From NCBI GenBank assembly GCA_029959085.1, contig JARWIR010000017.1:27032144-27096143 (forward strand): a DNA stretch of 64,000 nucleotides, in the 5' to 3' direction. Source of the DNA: Nemophila menziesii. Its lineage: Eukaryota > Streptophyta > Magnoliopsida > Boraginales > Hydrophyllaceae. Numbering within the stretch: position 1 is the stretch's first letter; every line of letters begins with the position of its first letter. The position numbers and the translations under genes are program-made. A model generated the notes under the pieces. It worked only from the letters and a program-made list of their open reading frames with translations. It had not been told where the DNA came from and ran no database searches. Below, piece by piece: positions 44,952 through 56,740 of the stretch.

Positions 44952-46145
44952 ATGTATAGAGGACATTACCCAGATCCCGATCCATATGACTATTGGGAAG
45001 ACTCTTCGGGACAACAACAATGGGGTAGTAACTTCTACCAACAACCTTATCAATACCCGCAAGAGCAAGGATGGAACAATCAATGGATCGGGAATAATCA
45101 ACAACAAACACCATATCACTATCAACAAGAACAAGTATGGAACCACCATTGGGTTGAAAACATTCAACAGTATCCACCTCATCAAAATCAACAAGATACA
45201 CTACTAGAGAAAGCCAATCGCCTACTCGAGGAATTTCAGGCAAGAGAACCAGAGCGTAAGGCAAGAGACGAGGAATTCAAAGCCACCCATGCACACATAC
45301 AACAGATGCTAGATGAAAGGGATGCCCGAAACAACTCTCTTAACTTAGCTGAAAGTGGTAGTAAGTCTTATGAAGGTCCCACTCCCTCGAGGGATGGAAC
45401 AGATCAATTAGAAGAAGTTGTTGAGGAGGAGGTGTTGAACGAAGGTGAGAATCTTGTTAGCATAGTGGAAGAAGGAGTAGCAACGCAAACCCTAGAAGTG
45501 AACACAGAGATTGCTATTCCTAAGGTGTATACACATGATCAAGATATAGAGCGCAAACAAGAGGAGGTGGTGATCGAGGTTATAGAAAATCCAAATAAAG
45601 AATATTATGAGGTAATAGTGGAAGATTGGGTTGAAAGCGAAGATGAATATGAAATGGTTGGAGAATCAATTGAAGAATTAAAGGTTAAAGATAAAATAGA
45701 AATTGAATATCCGCCACAAAAAGTTCACCAATCACCATCTCTACCACGAATCATTATTAAAGATGAAAAATCAGAATCACCTCGACGACCACAAATGATC
45801 AATATGTGTTATACAAGCAAGGTGCCACACCGCGAGAGCAAAAAGGCAAGGAGAAGCACCTACCCACCACATTTTAAAGATAAATCCGAGATTGAAACAA
45901 GGAATAAAAATGATCTTATACCGTTGAAAACGGTTATCTACTCTAATGTGGTGGAAAATGAGTTTCGTCATGAAAATAAAAAGGCGAAACGAAGTACTTA
46001 CCCACCTCCTTTTAGAGATCGATTGAATAATATTCAAAGGGGGGAGGTTCTTAAGCTTTCACATCAAGGAAGAGGCGAGTTTAAGCGGAGGAACACCGCA
46101 GGTGCCTCAATACCATCTTCATGGAAGGTAACGCGTCGAACTTAA
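44952..46145 (+). CDS. Element B ORF, acidic Gln/Tyr-rich protein of unknown function
   Basis: An uninterrupted 397-codon frame starts about 160 bp after the LTR. Residues 1-80 are rich in Gln, Tyr, Trp and Pro with repeated NNQW and YQQEQVWN-type motifs. Residues about 85-115 form a charged helix (EKANRLLEEFQAREPERKAR). Residues 140-260 are very acidic (EEVVEEEVLNEGEN, DWVESEDEYEMV). Two near copies of KKARRSTYPPHFKDK lie at about residues 295 and 340, and the C-terminus is basic. No zinc knuckle, protease or polymerase motif. It occupies the usual gag position, but I cannot show that it is gag. It differs from the ORF of element A, although both are acidic and start at the same place. Its openness fits a recent insertion. 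Confidence 0.75.
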   Translation: MYRGHYPDPDPYDYWEDSSGQQQWGSNFYQQPYQYPQEQGWNNQWIGNNQQQTPYHYQQEQVWNHHWVENIQQYPPHQNQQDTLLEKANRLLEEFQAREPERKARDEEFKATHAHIQQMLDERDARNNSLNLAESGSKSYEGPTPSRDGTDQLEEVVEEEVLNEGENLVSIVEEGVATQTLEVNTEIAIPKVYTHDQDIERKQEEVVIEVIENPNKEYYEVIVEDWVESEDEYEMVGESIEELKVKDKIEIEYPPQKVHQSPSLPRIIIKDEKSESPRRPQMINMCYTSKVPHRESKKARRSTYPPHFKDKSEIETRNKNDLIPLKTVIYSNVVENEFRHENKKAKRSTYPPPFRDRLNNIQRGEVLKLSHQGRGEFKRRNTAGASIPSSWKVTRRT

Positions 46146-46360
46146 AGACGTAATAAACAAAAGTGCTTCTTGGGAGACAACCCATGTTTTAAATTGCTTT
46201 CATGTCTTTTAAATTCTTAGTGTAAATTAGAGTAATGGTTCTTTATTTAGTGTTTATTTTTAAGAAATGAGGAAGGGTAGTTGTTTTTGATGATTGCAGG
46301 GGTAAAAGGGTCATGAGTTTGGGGTCAAAACGAGGAGAAAACGAAAAATTATGGAGTCAA

Positions 46361-46799
46361 CAGCAGGTTTGACCGGCTAGCCGGCGGATACGCCGGCATA
46401 CCGGCCAAAAACGCTGAAGACCCCCAAACTCTCTGACCACTACGTCAGCGATGACGCAGCATTGCTGCGTCACCATTCGCGCCAGCGAGAAATCCACCGG
46501 CATGCCGGCGAATCCGCCGGCTAGCCGGCCAACTGGAGGAAGAGTTTCTGGTCCTTGCATCAGCGACGACGCAAGGTTGCTGCGTCTCGAAATGCGCCAT
46601 CGACATTTCGCCGGCATGCCGGCGTATCCGCCGGCTAGCCGGCCGAAGAAGCTGGACTTTCTGATCACTGCGTCAGCGACGACGCAAGAAGGCTGCGTCA
46701 GAGGTAAAAAAAAAAAAGTACAAATTTTTTCGATAATTTATTTTTCGCCGACGCACTGGCCGGCATACCGGTCAACCGCCGGCTAGCCGGTCAACTGCT
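46361..46799 (+). repeat. Element B GC-rich palindromic island
   Basis: The word GCCGGCTAGCCGGC with GGCATGCCGGCG or GGCATACCGG neighbours occurs four times, the first in reverse orientation (46373-46406) and the others at about 46497, 46611 and 46760. Copies two and three are 114 bp apart. Between them lie dyads such as TGACGCAGCATTGCTGCGTCA-type hairpins near 46452-46472. The outer edges, CAGCAGGTTTGACCGGCTAG at 46361 and CTAGCCGGTCAACTGCTG at the right, are inverted copies, so the whole island can fold on itself. Confidence 0.85.
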
Positions 46800-48866
46800 G
46801 TGATCGGCGGTTTCAAGGGTTTAAATCCCTATATTTTTAGCCTCTTTCTCATGCTAAGCCTCCATTGACGAATCCTAGCTTCCAACTACTCCTAAAATCA
46901 TCATCAAAACAACATCATACCACCAATCCTTCCCTCTAAACATCATCCAAGATCACAATCAAACCATTAAACTTCCAAAATACCAAAGATTTACACTTTA
47001 ATCCGAAGTTTTCTTTCACCAAAGCTAAAATTTATCCATTAAACCTTTCCCAAACCTTGAATTATCCATGATCCAGCTCTAAACAATCCATAATTCAAAC
47101 CCAAACCTTCAAGAACACTAAAATCACAATTTTATCCAAGGGTCTTGAAGCTATGAGTTTGGGGTCATCGGAGATGACCATGAAGGTTAGGAAAGGTACG
47201 AAGAACATGGTGAAGAAAGAGAATTGGGTATTAAGGAAAGATTTTCATAGAGGAGATGATGCTTAGAGGGCAAGTAATAAATGAAAACGTGGAAAATTTG
47301 AAGAAGTTCGAGGTAATGAAGAACAATTTTAACGCAACCATTGATGAAGAAGAATTCAAAACCTCAACTTGGACGCAGCACCGACACCAGCCTCGCGCTG
47401 GTTCAGATACGTTTTCTTTCCCTTCTCATTTAGTGTAAATTATTTTATTGCTTTGAGTCTTTTCGAGTCGTGGGGACACGACTCATTTTTGAGTTTGGGG
47501 TGGGGTTCGTTGCCTCATCCCAGTTTTTATGTGTTATGTGTTTTATTTGCTTTCAATAAAATAATTTTCGGAGTTGCGTTTGACTATAGAAGATTTTAAA
47601 TGTCCCTTTAAGCATACTTTTGATGAATCTATGATAGTAAATAGTGGACTTTAGAGATTGATATAGAACGCACTTACAATTGCATGCGAACATAGGTAAT
47701 TGATAGGAAAAATTAATGAACAATGCAAATGAAGTAAGCTTGTACTTAAGGAATATGTTTGGTGTGTAGAACGTGAAATCCTAAGTAGTAGAGAACCCAC
47801 CTAAATATGAACTAAAGACAAGCTATGTACTTAGGAAAATGATAGGGGCAGTTCTTTGTTAGCCATTTGAAACCTTTTAGCTTGCTATCCCTTATATATT
47901 AATTTTATCCGTCTTAGCCCAAGTTTGAGCCTTAAGCCTTTTCTTTTGTAGCCACGATATAAGCCCATTATCCTTTAGATTATTAGGCATGACCAAATGA
48001 CCCGCACTTGAATCACAACCCTGAGACTTGTCTCGAGCTTGAGTTTGGGGTGGAGGGTCCACATTTGGGAACTTACATTGGGAAGGGATTATTGGTGTTT
48101 GTATTGAGGCACAAAAATGTAGATGATATTATTATTTGTAACCCTTTGCCGGGATTTGAAAGAAAATACAGAAAAAAAAAAAAGAGAAAAAGAAAAAGAA
48201 AATTATAAGAGACATGACCTTTCATATCAAAATGATGGTCATGGGTATCTTGTACAAAAAAAAGAAGAAAATAAATGAAAAAGAAAATAAAAAGAAAGAA
48301 TAAATAAATCGGCAAAGTGGAATATTTTTAGAAATCATCTTCGTTTTATTGGGTTGACATTGGGGACGCAACATTAGCGCGTCAAATGGGTGAGTGAGAA
48401 CATTTTTGAGCGTAAACTCAAGCTCGAGGACATTGTTGATGGTAAGTGAGGAGAGAGCCAAAAGCTCACTTCAAATTTACCAAATATACATCCATACCGT
48501 CCTTAAGCCAATAATAAAACCGTAAAGACCTCTTGATTCTTAAGTACATAGTGAATTTATGATTCTGTTGATAGGGAATATGCTAGGTGGAGCGTTCAAA
48601 GCTAGTTAGGATTAATGACCACCCTATAGCCATCATACAGATATGAGTACAAGTGTAACCTTCAAACATTGCGAATTTAATTTTATGATTGAGATTATTT
48701 ATGTTTGATGTTGCATGATTAGTGTATGTATATGTTAGTTTTTAAAGTTTTGCTATATGAGATTTATCTTTAGAATTGCTTTAGGTTTATTTGCTAAGCT
48801 TCTATTTGTTCATGCGTTTACTTCTACCCCTTGTTTTGTTTTGTTTTGCTTTGTCGGGACGACAAA
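46800..48866 (+). other. Element B 3' non-coding region
   Basis: No credible gene. It shares ordered blocks with element A: ACGACTCATTTTTGAG near 47480, GAGTTTGGGGTGGAGGG near 48040, and the stretch with GAGAGAGCCAAAAGCTCAC near 48455. An A/G-rich tract lies at 48170-48300. Confidence 0.65.
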
Positions 48867-48867
48867 G

Positions 48868-48884
48868 GTTTGAGTTGGGGGTCT
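48868..48884 (+). other. Element B polypurine tract
   Basis: GTTTGAGTTGGGGGTCT lies directly before the 3' LTR. The same string is found in element A. The stretch just before it, TCGGGACGACAAAG, is also shared. Confidence 0.8.
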
Positions 48885-50495
48885 TGATGTCTCCTTAATT
48901 GTTCTTATTTTCGACCCTTAGGAGACATCATTTTTGGTGTTTATTTAATCAATTTGATAGACTTTTGGACTAAATATGCAATAATATGATTTTCCTCTTT
49001 TATTTCTAGCATTTTTTATTTATTAAACTTTTGCGCGTAATATTGGTATTTTTAGTGAAGATTCTACAGGTTTTAGATGTTAGCTAGAAGAGGAATCCGA
49101 GGAGAAAGTCAAAGATCAAGAGATAGAGTCAAAACTCGAAGATAAATCCCGAAGATATTATTTTTAGAGCTGAAAATCTATTTTCCAGGCCATAGAATGC
49201 TGATTTCGAGGTGCTTAAGCGATGATCTAGCTGTTGACCTTTGAAGAGAAATCATTCCTTATCGAGTTACGGAACTTTAGCAACTGGAATGAGGTCAATC
49301 GGAGTTGTAACGCATCGGGAAAAACCGTTTTAGTGAAGGTGTATCAGCAGTTACGGGATTTTGGGCTTAGAATTTGGGCTTGGACATTTAATTAGTGTTT
49401 TATTATTAGGTCCAAGCCCTAATCCGTTTTTAACCTTATAAAAGGAGATTTTGACCTCATTATCTCTCACCTCTCAATTTGTTCTTCAAATCATCTCATC
49501 CTTAGAAGAGAGTGTCAATACAATTCACATTCTACAAGATTAAACACCAGAGAGAAGTCAACGGAAGGAAGAAGAAGAAGCTACAAGAGCTGGAGAGGGT
49601 CTATATCTTCGTTCGTAGTCATTCTTATTCCGGAAATTAGGTTTTTCTTATCTTTAATTTTGTAATCAAATATGAATTCCTTTATATTTAATTTCGTATT
49701 TCATTTTAATATGAGCTAAGTTTTCATTAGTGCTTGAGAACAAACAATGGGTGAATCCCAATTCTTATTAATTAACGAATGTTGAATTTGGGTTTTAATG
49801 AATTAAACTAAATTAGGGCTTTTACTCTTTTCGATAAATTATGAATGTTTACTGTTTTTAGCGTCATGAACTAGGAACAGGTAATAGTATTTAGGCTATT
49901 CCAATAAGTGGAAATTGGATCATCCTGACGGGGGGTTTAAACACGGAACTATTTATTCAATCTAGGATAGAAGTTAATGATTCTGACGAGCTTAGCTAAT
50001 CCTAGGGCCAATGAGGTAATAACGCTTAATCATCCAACGGTGGATCATATTTACCCTGACGGGACTAGTGACACTTTAGGATCGCCTTATAGTCCACCCT
50101 GACGGGGGTATAAGGAAATTAGAATCCCGACCATTGTAATTGACTAATTTAGCCCTTAAACAACATAAGTTAAGAAATAGGATAGGGAGGATCCTTGCGT
50201 TCTCAAGTGCTACTTCTCATATTGCGTTTTACATCAATTTACTTGCGTATTAGTTTTTATTTGCATTTTAATATTTGTCTTTCATTCATTAGCTTTAATA
50301 ACAAAAACCAAACAAACATATTATTGTCTTTTATTTTCATAAGTGCATCAATCACTATTTGCTAGACATTGTGATCAACCATTCCGTCCTTGGAACGAAT
50401 CTGATTTATCAGAAATACTACTTGGGACAACCGTACACTTGCGGTTGTGGTTCGATTATTATTTGCATTTATTTAGAACACACAAAGGACCACCA
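48885..50495 (+). repeat. Element B 3' LTR
   Basis: Almost identical to 43180-44790. Seen differences include CTCCGTTCG versus CTTCGTTCG, CATTCCTATT versus CATTCTTATT, GTTTACAT versus GTTTTCAT, AACTATGAAC versus AACTAGGAAC and GTGGCAATT versus GTGGAAATT. Confidence 0.92.
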
Positions 50496-50755
50496 CCTTC
50501 CCTAAAAAGAATGTGAAAAAACCCCATTAACCTAAATACGATAGATTAAAAAAATATGTTCCTTCAAGAAAGAAGCCGAACAAGGAGGGAAGTTAGATGT
50601 TCCTGCAAAGAAATCAGGAAAGCGGAGGAAAGTGAGAATTTTCTATGTTTCCGAAGAAATTGATGGCCGGTTGAGTAGAAATCACGTATCCTCTAATTAT
50701 GTATTAACGAAATAAAGTGTATGGAATGATATATGTAAAGCGATTAGGAGTACAA

Positions 50756-53170
50756 TTTCTTTTTTTGTCAGAAAAATAGATTAGATATAAAGAGAGTTAT
50801 TACACGTCTGATTAAGAGAATTAAACGCCCAAAAAGAGTGAAAACTTGCCAGTGTCCAAGATTAACATTTCGTCGAGTACACTTTGCCAGAGAATCCGCC
50901 GTGGTATTGAAGGATCGATTGATGTAATTGACCTTCCATGAGTGAAACTTGACAAACCAGTTCTTCATTTCAGTAATGAAAGGAGAAATTTGCCAACGAA
51001 GACCTGTTCCTTTTTGAGATATCTTAAACAAGCTTAAGGTTGTCAGAGTAGAAGGATATACTCCGGTGACTGAGGTTTGCGGCGTGTCTCATTGAAAGTA
51101 GGACAACTCAGCATTCTCCTTTGATAGGACTTTCAACCAATCCTCTTTGGCAATCTTATGTGTAACAATGCCTTCCTGATTGACCGCAATTGAAGAAATT
51201 ACAGATGGTTCCCATTCCTTGGTGAAGGAAGAATCACATAGCCAGAAAAGATCGGCATCATCTGAAAGAAGAGGGTTAGCACGACCTTCTTCCTTACTGA
51301 TACCTATGTGGCGGCTATATGTAGTCGTAATCTTAGTCTCCTTATTATTGAAGAGTCGAGTAATCATGGTATTGACAGTGAAGTTAATTTCTTTGACGTT
51401 CCACCGGACGTTTTCAAATAATCCTTTCATCTTAGCCTTCCAAATGTTCCAGATTATGAGAAGGATGTACGCAATAATTTTTCTCTTATCCCGTCCATTA
51501 TTAGATTATTGGTCGATAATATCAATGATCTAGTTTTCAAGGTTGGAGTTGACATTCTTATCAATTTTAATTTGTATTACAGAACCAACCCATACTGATG
51601 AGTTGAAAGGGCATGAGAGGAAGAGGTGGTCAGTATTTTCTTTTCCAGATTCACACCACTCATAAGGGTCGTCCTGAGCACATTTTCTTGAGTGAAGGTT
51701 GTTTTTTTGTAGGTATAGCACCATTGCAGCATTTCCACACAAAAGCTCTGACTTTTGAAGGTACATTAGGCTGTCAAATAATATTCCATAAACGACTTTT
51801 ATTTTTCTCTCCATCTTTAGAACATTGGGATTCAATCTGAATATCTAAATTAACAAGGGTGTGATATCCCGATTTAGTTGTGTAAGAACCATCCTTGGTC
51901 AACGGCCATATGAGTTTGTCCTCCTTATTAAGCTTTATAATGGGAATTTTAAGAATATCGCTAATATTATTTGGAGGGAAGAGATCCTTAAGAATATTAG
52001 TGTTCCACGATGGCATGCTCTCGTTAAAAGTTGGGCAACCCAGTTAATATTGCAACCCCCAAGTTTATCAAAGGGGATTTTCTTCCCAATCCAGTTATGT
52101 TCTCAAATGTTAGTATTGAGTCCATTCCCAATTTGCCATTGGGCGTGAAGTTTTAAGAATTGGATACCTTTATAGATACTAGTCCAGCTCTAAGATCTTT
52201 TCTTCGCTAATTTAGTATCAAATAATCTGCAATGAAGGGAGTAAATACCTTTGAGGACTCTAGTGGCGAGTGAGTTGGGATTATTAATAATCCTCCAAGC
52301 TTGTTTGGCTAACACAACAATATTCATTTTCTTGCAATCATGAAAGCCAATTCCACCGACAACCTTAGATCTAGTCACTTTCTTCCAAGACATCCAATGG
52401 ATTCTCTTTTTGTTGTTCGAGTCCCACCAAAAATTTGAAATGATGCCAAAGAGTTTTTTACATAAGGTTTTAGGGAACTCGAAAATGGACATAGCATAGT
52501 TAGGTATTGATTGTAATACTGCTTTAATGAAAACCTCCTTACCACCGTCTGAGAGAAGGTTGGAAACCCAGCTTGCAGATTTTGATAAAAGTCGATCCTT
52601 TATGTAATTAAGATTGTCGGATTTAGCTCGCTTAAGGCAGAAAGGAACTCCTAAATATTTACCAAAGAAATTGGTTTTCTTGATATTGAGCGTTTGTACA
52701 ACTTCGCTGCTAACCTCGCCTGAGAGCTTTTACTAAAAAGAATAAAAGACTTGTGAAAGATGATTTTCTGACCCGAAGCGTGACAGTAGTTTATTATAGT
52801 CTCCTTAAATGATTCAATCTCGGTTTTCCCAATATTGATGAAGAAGAGTGCATCATCCGTGAAGAGAAGATGGGTGAGTTTATGACAGTTTCTAGTGATA
52901 GAGATTCCTTTAATATTGCCTTCTCGACATTAAAAATTAATGAGGCTTTCACATAACAGAGAGAAAAAAAAGAGTGAGAGGGGATCTCCTTGTCTTATAC
53001 CTTGGGTAGGTGTGAATTTATCTAATCTTTGACCGTTTATTTTAATTTAGAAGGAGACCGAGGAAATACAGTTATATATCCATTCACTCCATTTATCACA
53101 GAATCCCAAACATTTAAGTGTCTTGATGAGAAAGTCCCAATAACAATAACTGAAGTTGTGAAATTTGCTC
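50756..53170 (-). mobile_element. 5'-truncated L1-type LINE
   Basis: Minus-strand frames give, in order, the RT palm (WDFLIKTLKCLGFC, then GIRQGDPLS, then LLFTDDALFF as the metal-binding box), the thumb-like region (SDGGKEVFIKAVLQSIP, NFWWDSNNKKRIHW, GGIGFHDCKKMN, AKQAWRIINNP), the zf-RVT Cys/His cluster (about 51640) and an RNase H domain with LCDSSF and a TTADSLAK box (about 50900). Stops break it at several points, for example in the palm and after the DD box. A purine run AAAAAAAG marks the 3' end at about 50770. The endonuclease and ORF1 are missing, the usual 5' truncation. Confidence 0.85.
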
Positions 53171-54300
53171 GAATTGAAGTTTAAAATCTACGATTTTTTA
53201 GGTAGTTAATACTCTTCGTTATTGTATCTTCTAAATTATTGGGTGGTTTTGTTATTAATACTAAGGGTGAGCATAATTTTAACAAAATCGAAAACCTACC
53301 CAAGTTTTAGTCAAACCAACCTAAAAAATGAGTAATTTTACCTTGGCCAACCTTAACCTTCGGGTTACCTATTAATTTTCTGGGACCGACTACTTTACCT
53401 ATAAATTACCCAAACCATTGGGTTTGATAAACCCAAAACAAAAAACCGTGAATTAGTGGTTCCAATTGATAATGTTCACACTTAAGGTGAAAATACTTTT
53501 TGTAAAAAACTCTTATATAGTCTATGATTAACAAACTATTTAGACTCTCAAATTATCAAAAGTTTTTTTTTGTAAAGTTATTCATTTGTAATAGGTGCAA
53601 TTCGAGTTTGATTTTTAATGATAGCAATTTTATATTAAAAATAAAAAGTTGACCAGGTTGACCCCGAAGGTACTCGAAAGGCAACCCGAATTAACCCGAG
53701 TTAACCCGATGGTAAATTTTTCCTTGGGTTACCAAAACAATTCCTTAAAGCGAAATATATTACCTTCGTTTTACTCTAACTCAAAATTAGATAAAATCGA
53801 TTCCTACTCTCTCCTAACTAATTAATACATGGAATTTCATCTTTGAATAAATTATTTTCTTCAGCGTTACACAAGCTTAGTCATGCTTAGTGTATATTAA
53901 TATTATAAATAGAATAATACGGGTTGGTTTAAAAAAACAAAAAAAAAATACATATATTTATAAAATTGTGATTTTGTCTTTTTCTAAAAATGGATTGTCT
54001 TTTCTTAAAAATAAAATATATGTTAGTTAAATACCTTGACTAGTCAAAACTTCAAATAGTCAAGCCGGTATTTAAACTAACATATATTTTTTTATTTTTG
54101 TTTTTCCCTTTTAAGTTTTTAAGTCATGGTAAAAGTCAGGTCTTCAGATAGTCAAACACATTTTTGTTAAACCTCCAATGACCAAAATAACCATCACCCT
54201 CAACAAAATCCCGTCCTCCCTAGCTCTTCATTCTCCCCTTTCTCAATGGATTTTTTCCAACAAATTTGAAACCTTAACCCTAACTCTCCATCAACAAGGA
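53171..54300. other. Intergenic region before the snRNP gene
   Basis: At 53264 AAGGGTGAGCATAATTTTAAC looks like the start of a hAT-type MITE. The words AACCCGA, TTAACCCGAG and CCTTGGGTTACC near 53640-53740 belong to a repeat. I could not find a matching end. The last 300 bp probably contain the promoter of the gene at 54364. Confidence 0.35.
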
Positions 54301-54363
54301 GCAGTTATTGTTAGGGTTTCAATTAAAAACAGAAAGATAGATATCTTTTATTAAAACATATAC

Positions 54364-55405
54364 ATGAAAAATTGGAAGGTGGCGGAGGAGGAGGTGGTGG
54401 AGGAATATGATATAGAGGCATGTAATGGTAGTGTAATTAGTAGTAATAGGAGTAGGATTTCCCCTTCTTTCCATAGAAAAAGAGCATTTATTCGTGCAGC
54501 TATTGATAGCTTCTCGAGGAAATACTTGTCTTGTAATAAACTTCATTCCGAGCTTCTCCGCCTCACCATCCTCAAGTTGGATGGGACTTGGTTCGGTATG
54601 TATGATTGTTTTCCTTTCATTTTTCATTTTATGTTTTTTCCCAAATTAAATTTCTGTGTAATTTTTATTTATTCTAATAGAAATTGAAGTTTCAAAGAAT
54701 GGAACTGTGGCAGAGCTGAAACAGGCTGTGGAGGGTTCCTTTAGTCATTTGCCAAAGAAAGGAAATGGGATGGTTTCATGGTAATTTCCATTTTATTCAC
54801 ATTAATACTGCATTTGATATTCCATTTGTTGTTAAGTTTCTGCTTATCATTATTGTAAAATCCAGATACGGTTATAATTTAACTAGTTTTTCAATCCCTT
54901 ATTTTTGGAGCCTATGCTTTCAGGTCACATGTTTGGGGTCATTTCTGCTTATACTACGATGGGAAGAAATTACTCAGTGATACCGATCATATAAGCATTT
55001 ATGGAATTACCGAGAATGATCAGGTTTTGTTACATATTTCGAAGCTTTTTTTTTTTTTGTTAATGTTACTCTTTTGTCCTTGAAAATCTGAGTAAATATC
55101 TGATTTATTTATTTGGAAACTTGCAGCTTCAATTTATCCGGCATGTATCAATCAACGACCACACATTAAAGATGCGTTCAGAAAGGGATAACCCTAATTT
55201 GGACGAGCCTAGCACGTAAGTCAAATCCTCGAGTTCTTGCTTCAATATTCTTCTATATAGAAATAAGTTCATGTGTTTGATACTATTTTAGTAACTAATT
55301 GTGCATAATTGATTCTTCAGGTCTAATTCTTGTGAGAATGGACAATATAATACTGTGGAACATCAGTGTGATGCGAACGTAATGACACTGGAAATTAGGC
55401 GATAA
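54364..55405 (+). CDS. SNRNP25: U11/U12 small nuclear ribonucleoprotein 25 kDa protein
   Basis: Five exons, all GT-AG and in phase: 54364-54595, 54681-54780, 54924-55023, 55127-55215, 55321-55405, giving 201 residues. The core is a ubiquitin-like fold from about residue 70 to 150: ILKLDGTWFEIEVSKNGTVA, LKQAVEGSF, LPKKGNGMVSWSHVWGHFCL and YGITENDQLQFIRHVS. These match plant U11/U12-25K, a protein of the U11/U12 di-snRNP that helps recognise minor (U12-type) introns in the nucleus. The N-terminal 50 residues are acidic, then basic and Ser/Arg-rich. The C-terminus after residue 150 is acidic and variable. The gene looks intact. Some plant relatives carry the same annotation without shown spliceosome membership, so the role is inferred. 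Confidence 0.88.
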
Positions 55406-56029
55406 CGATTGGGTCTGATGCATGTGATGTGAGGTTCAGGCAAAAGAAGTTTTGGAACATTTGTGTAATGAGAAATCAGGTGATAATAGGGGATACAAAT
55501 ACAAATGGCTGACTTATTTTTGGGGCTAGTTTTCTATTGTAAATTTGACTTATTCAGATATGATTTATGAACATAGAACAATTTTTTCATATCGCAAATT
55601 GACAATTCATAATTAGAAAAAGTTTCTAACTAGAGTCCTGATCATGTGAGACTTCTCGATATAACTAACTAATTTGAAATTCTTAATCCAAAAATCAAAA
55701 GGCACGTCTTCAAATTTGTCATAAGAAAACGTATTCTATTCATATGAATCGCGATTGTATGTTGTGGTGTTTATTAACAAGCTACAATTTTTATATAAAA
55801 AAAAACTCCTACCCCTCATCTTTTTTGTTTGGTCCAAATTAGAGTATATCTCAATAGGTCAATTATCGCATATAACATAAATTTATAGAACTCTCTCAAA
55901 AAGGTTATATATTTTGCCTCAAAATGCAAATATCAAAATATATTCGTTTAAATTTAGATACAGATACCCTTGATTATTAATACATAAGTACTCTAATTAA
56001 AGTAATTTTTTTAATTACTAGAGTAGAGA
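55406..56029. other. 3' flank of the snRNP gene
   Basis: Probably the 3' untranslated region followed by AT-rich sequence. No gene seen. Confidence 0.4.
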
Positions 56030-56740
56030 ATTATATTCGTTGATCAGTGAGTATAAACTGGTCGAGAAGGAATGAAGCGTTCTTCGAAACAATGACAACA
56101 ACTCCACATCTTGAAGGTCTAAAAAGGGACACGGCCAGGTTGGCAAAAGACTTTGTGGCGGCATAGGGGAATGAATGTGATGGCGGTATTATAAAGTCGG
56201 CAAAAACTGTGTTAATCAAGTGGACAAAACCTCATGATAAGTTGTTGATGGGAGTTGTGATCTAGTTCGGGTTAGAGCGGGTTTTGGCGGATTATTACGG
56301 GATGGAGAAGGAGCCTTTATTGCAGGCTTCTCGGGTTCTTGTTTGGTGGATTCACCATTCCATTCCTAGGTCTTGGCCCTACATTATGGGTTGCGTTTGG
56401 TGATAAGTCGGGGTATAAACGAGCTATATATCGATACTGACTCAAGAGAGTTTCATGCGCTAGTTAAGGGTGGTGGTAGCTCTAAGGGTTGGAATTGTCA
56501 TGTTAGGCGAAAGTGTAATGAAATAATTAAGAGTCACCCAAGATTTGAGATATATTCCATCTATCGAGAAACCAAGACTTGTTCGGATATGCTTGTTAAG
56601 AGGGATGCGTAAATGAGCGGAGGTTCGTGTGTGTTCAAGGATCCTCCAGATTACATATGTGGCTGTATAACTAAGGTATAGGAGTACAGTTGCAATTTCT
56701 AGATTAGTTTAGAACTCTCATTGAGAGTCTTTTTGTTGAT
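56030..56740 (+). pseudogene. LINE fragment: RNase H domain end
   Basis: An upstream frame reads WSRRNEAFFETMT, the segment before RNase H in plant L1-type LINEs. Then the frame shifts: GFGGLLRDGEGAFIAGFSGS, LALHYGLRLVISRGI, LYIDTDSREFHALV and, at the end, ETKTCSDMLVKRDA, matching the RNase H fold with its D-S/T and D-x-L-A-like last box. Stops and frame changes show a dead copy. Poly-A and target duplications are unclear. Confidence 0.65.

Larger units (their letters stand above)
43180..50495 (+). mobile_element. Element B: non-autonomous Athila-like LTR retrotransposon, 7.3 kb
   Basis: Two 1611-bp LTRs (43180-44790 and 48885-50495) differ by only about six or seven bases that I could find, so insertion is recent. 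Flanks CTTTC (43175-43179) and CCTTC (50496-50500) differ at one position and may be the target duplication. Order: LTR, six-base spacer, primer site, leader, one ORF, GC-rich palindrome island, long non-coding 3' region, polypurine tract, LTR. No protease, reverse transcriptase or integrase domain is encoded. LTR ends, primer site, tract and 3' region match element A, so both belong to one helper-dependent family. Confidence 0.9.

Noticed and set aside
46357..46786. Frames of 103 and 111 codons in the GC island
   Set aside because: Low stop density is expected in GC-rich palindromes; the translations are repeats of the island on both strands.
43175..50500. Perfect target duplication for element B
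   Set aside because: CTTTC and CCTTC differ at one base, so I report it as possible only.
53264..53760. A complete hAT MITE
   Set aside because: Only a start-like GGGTGAGCA motif was found; no matching inverted end or target duplication.
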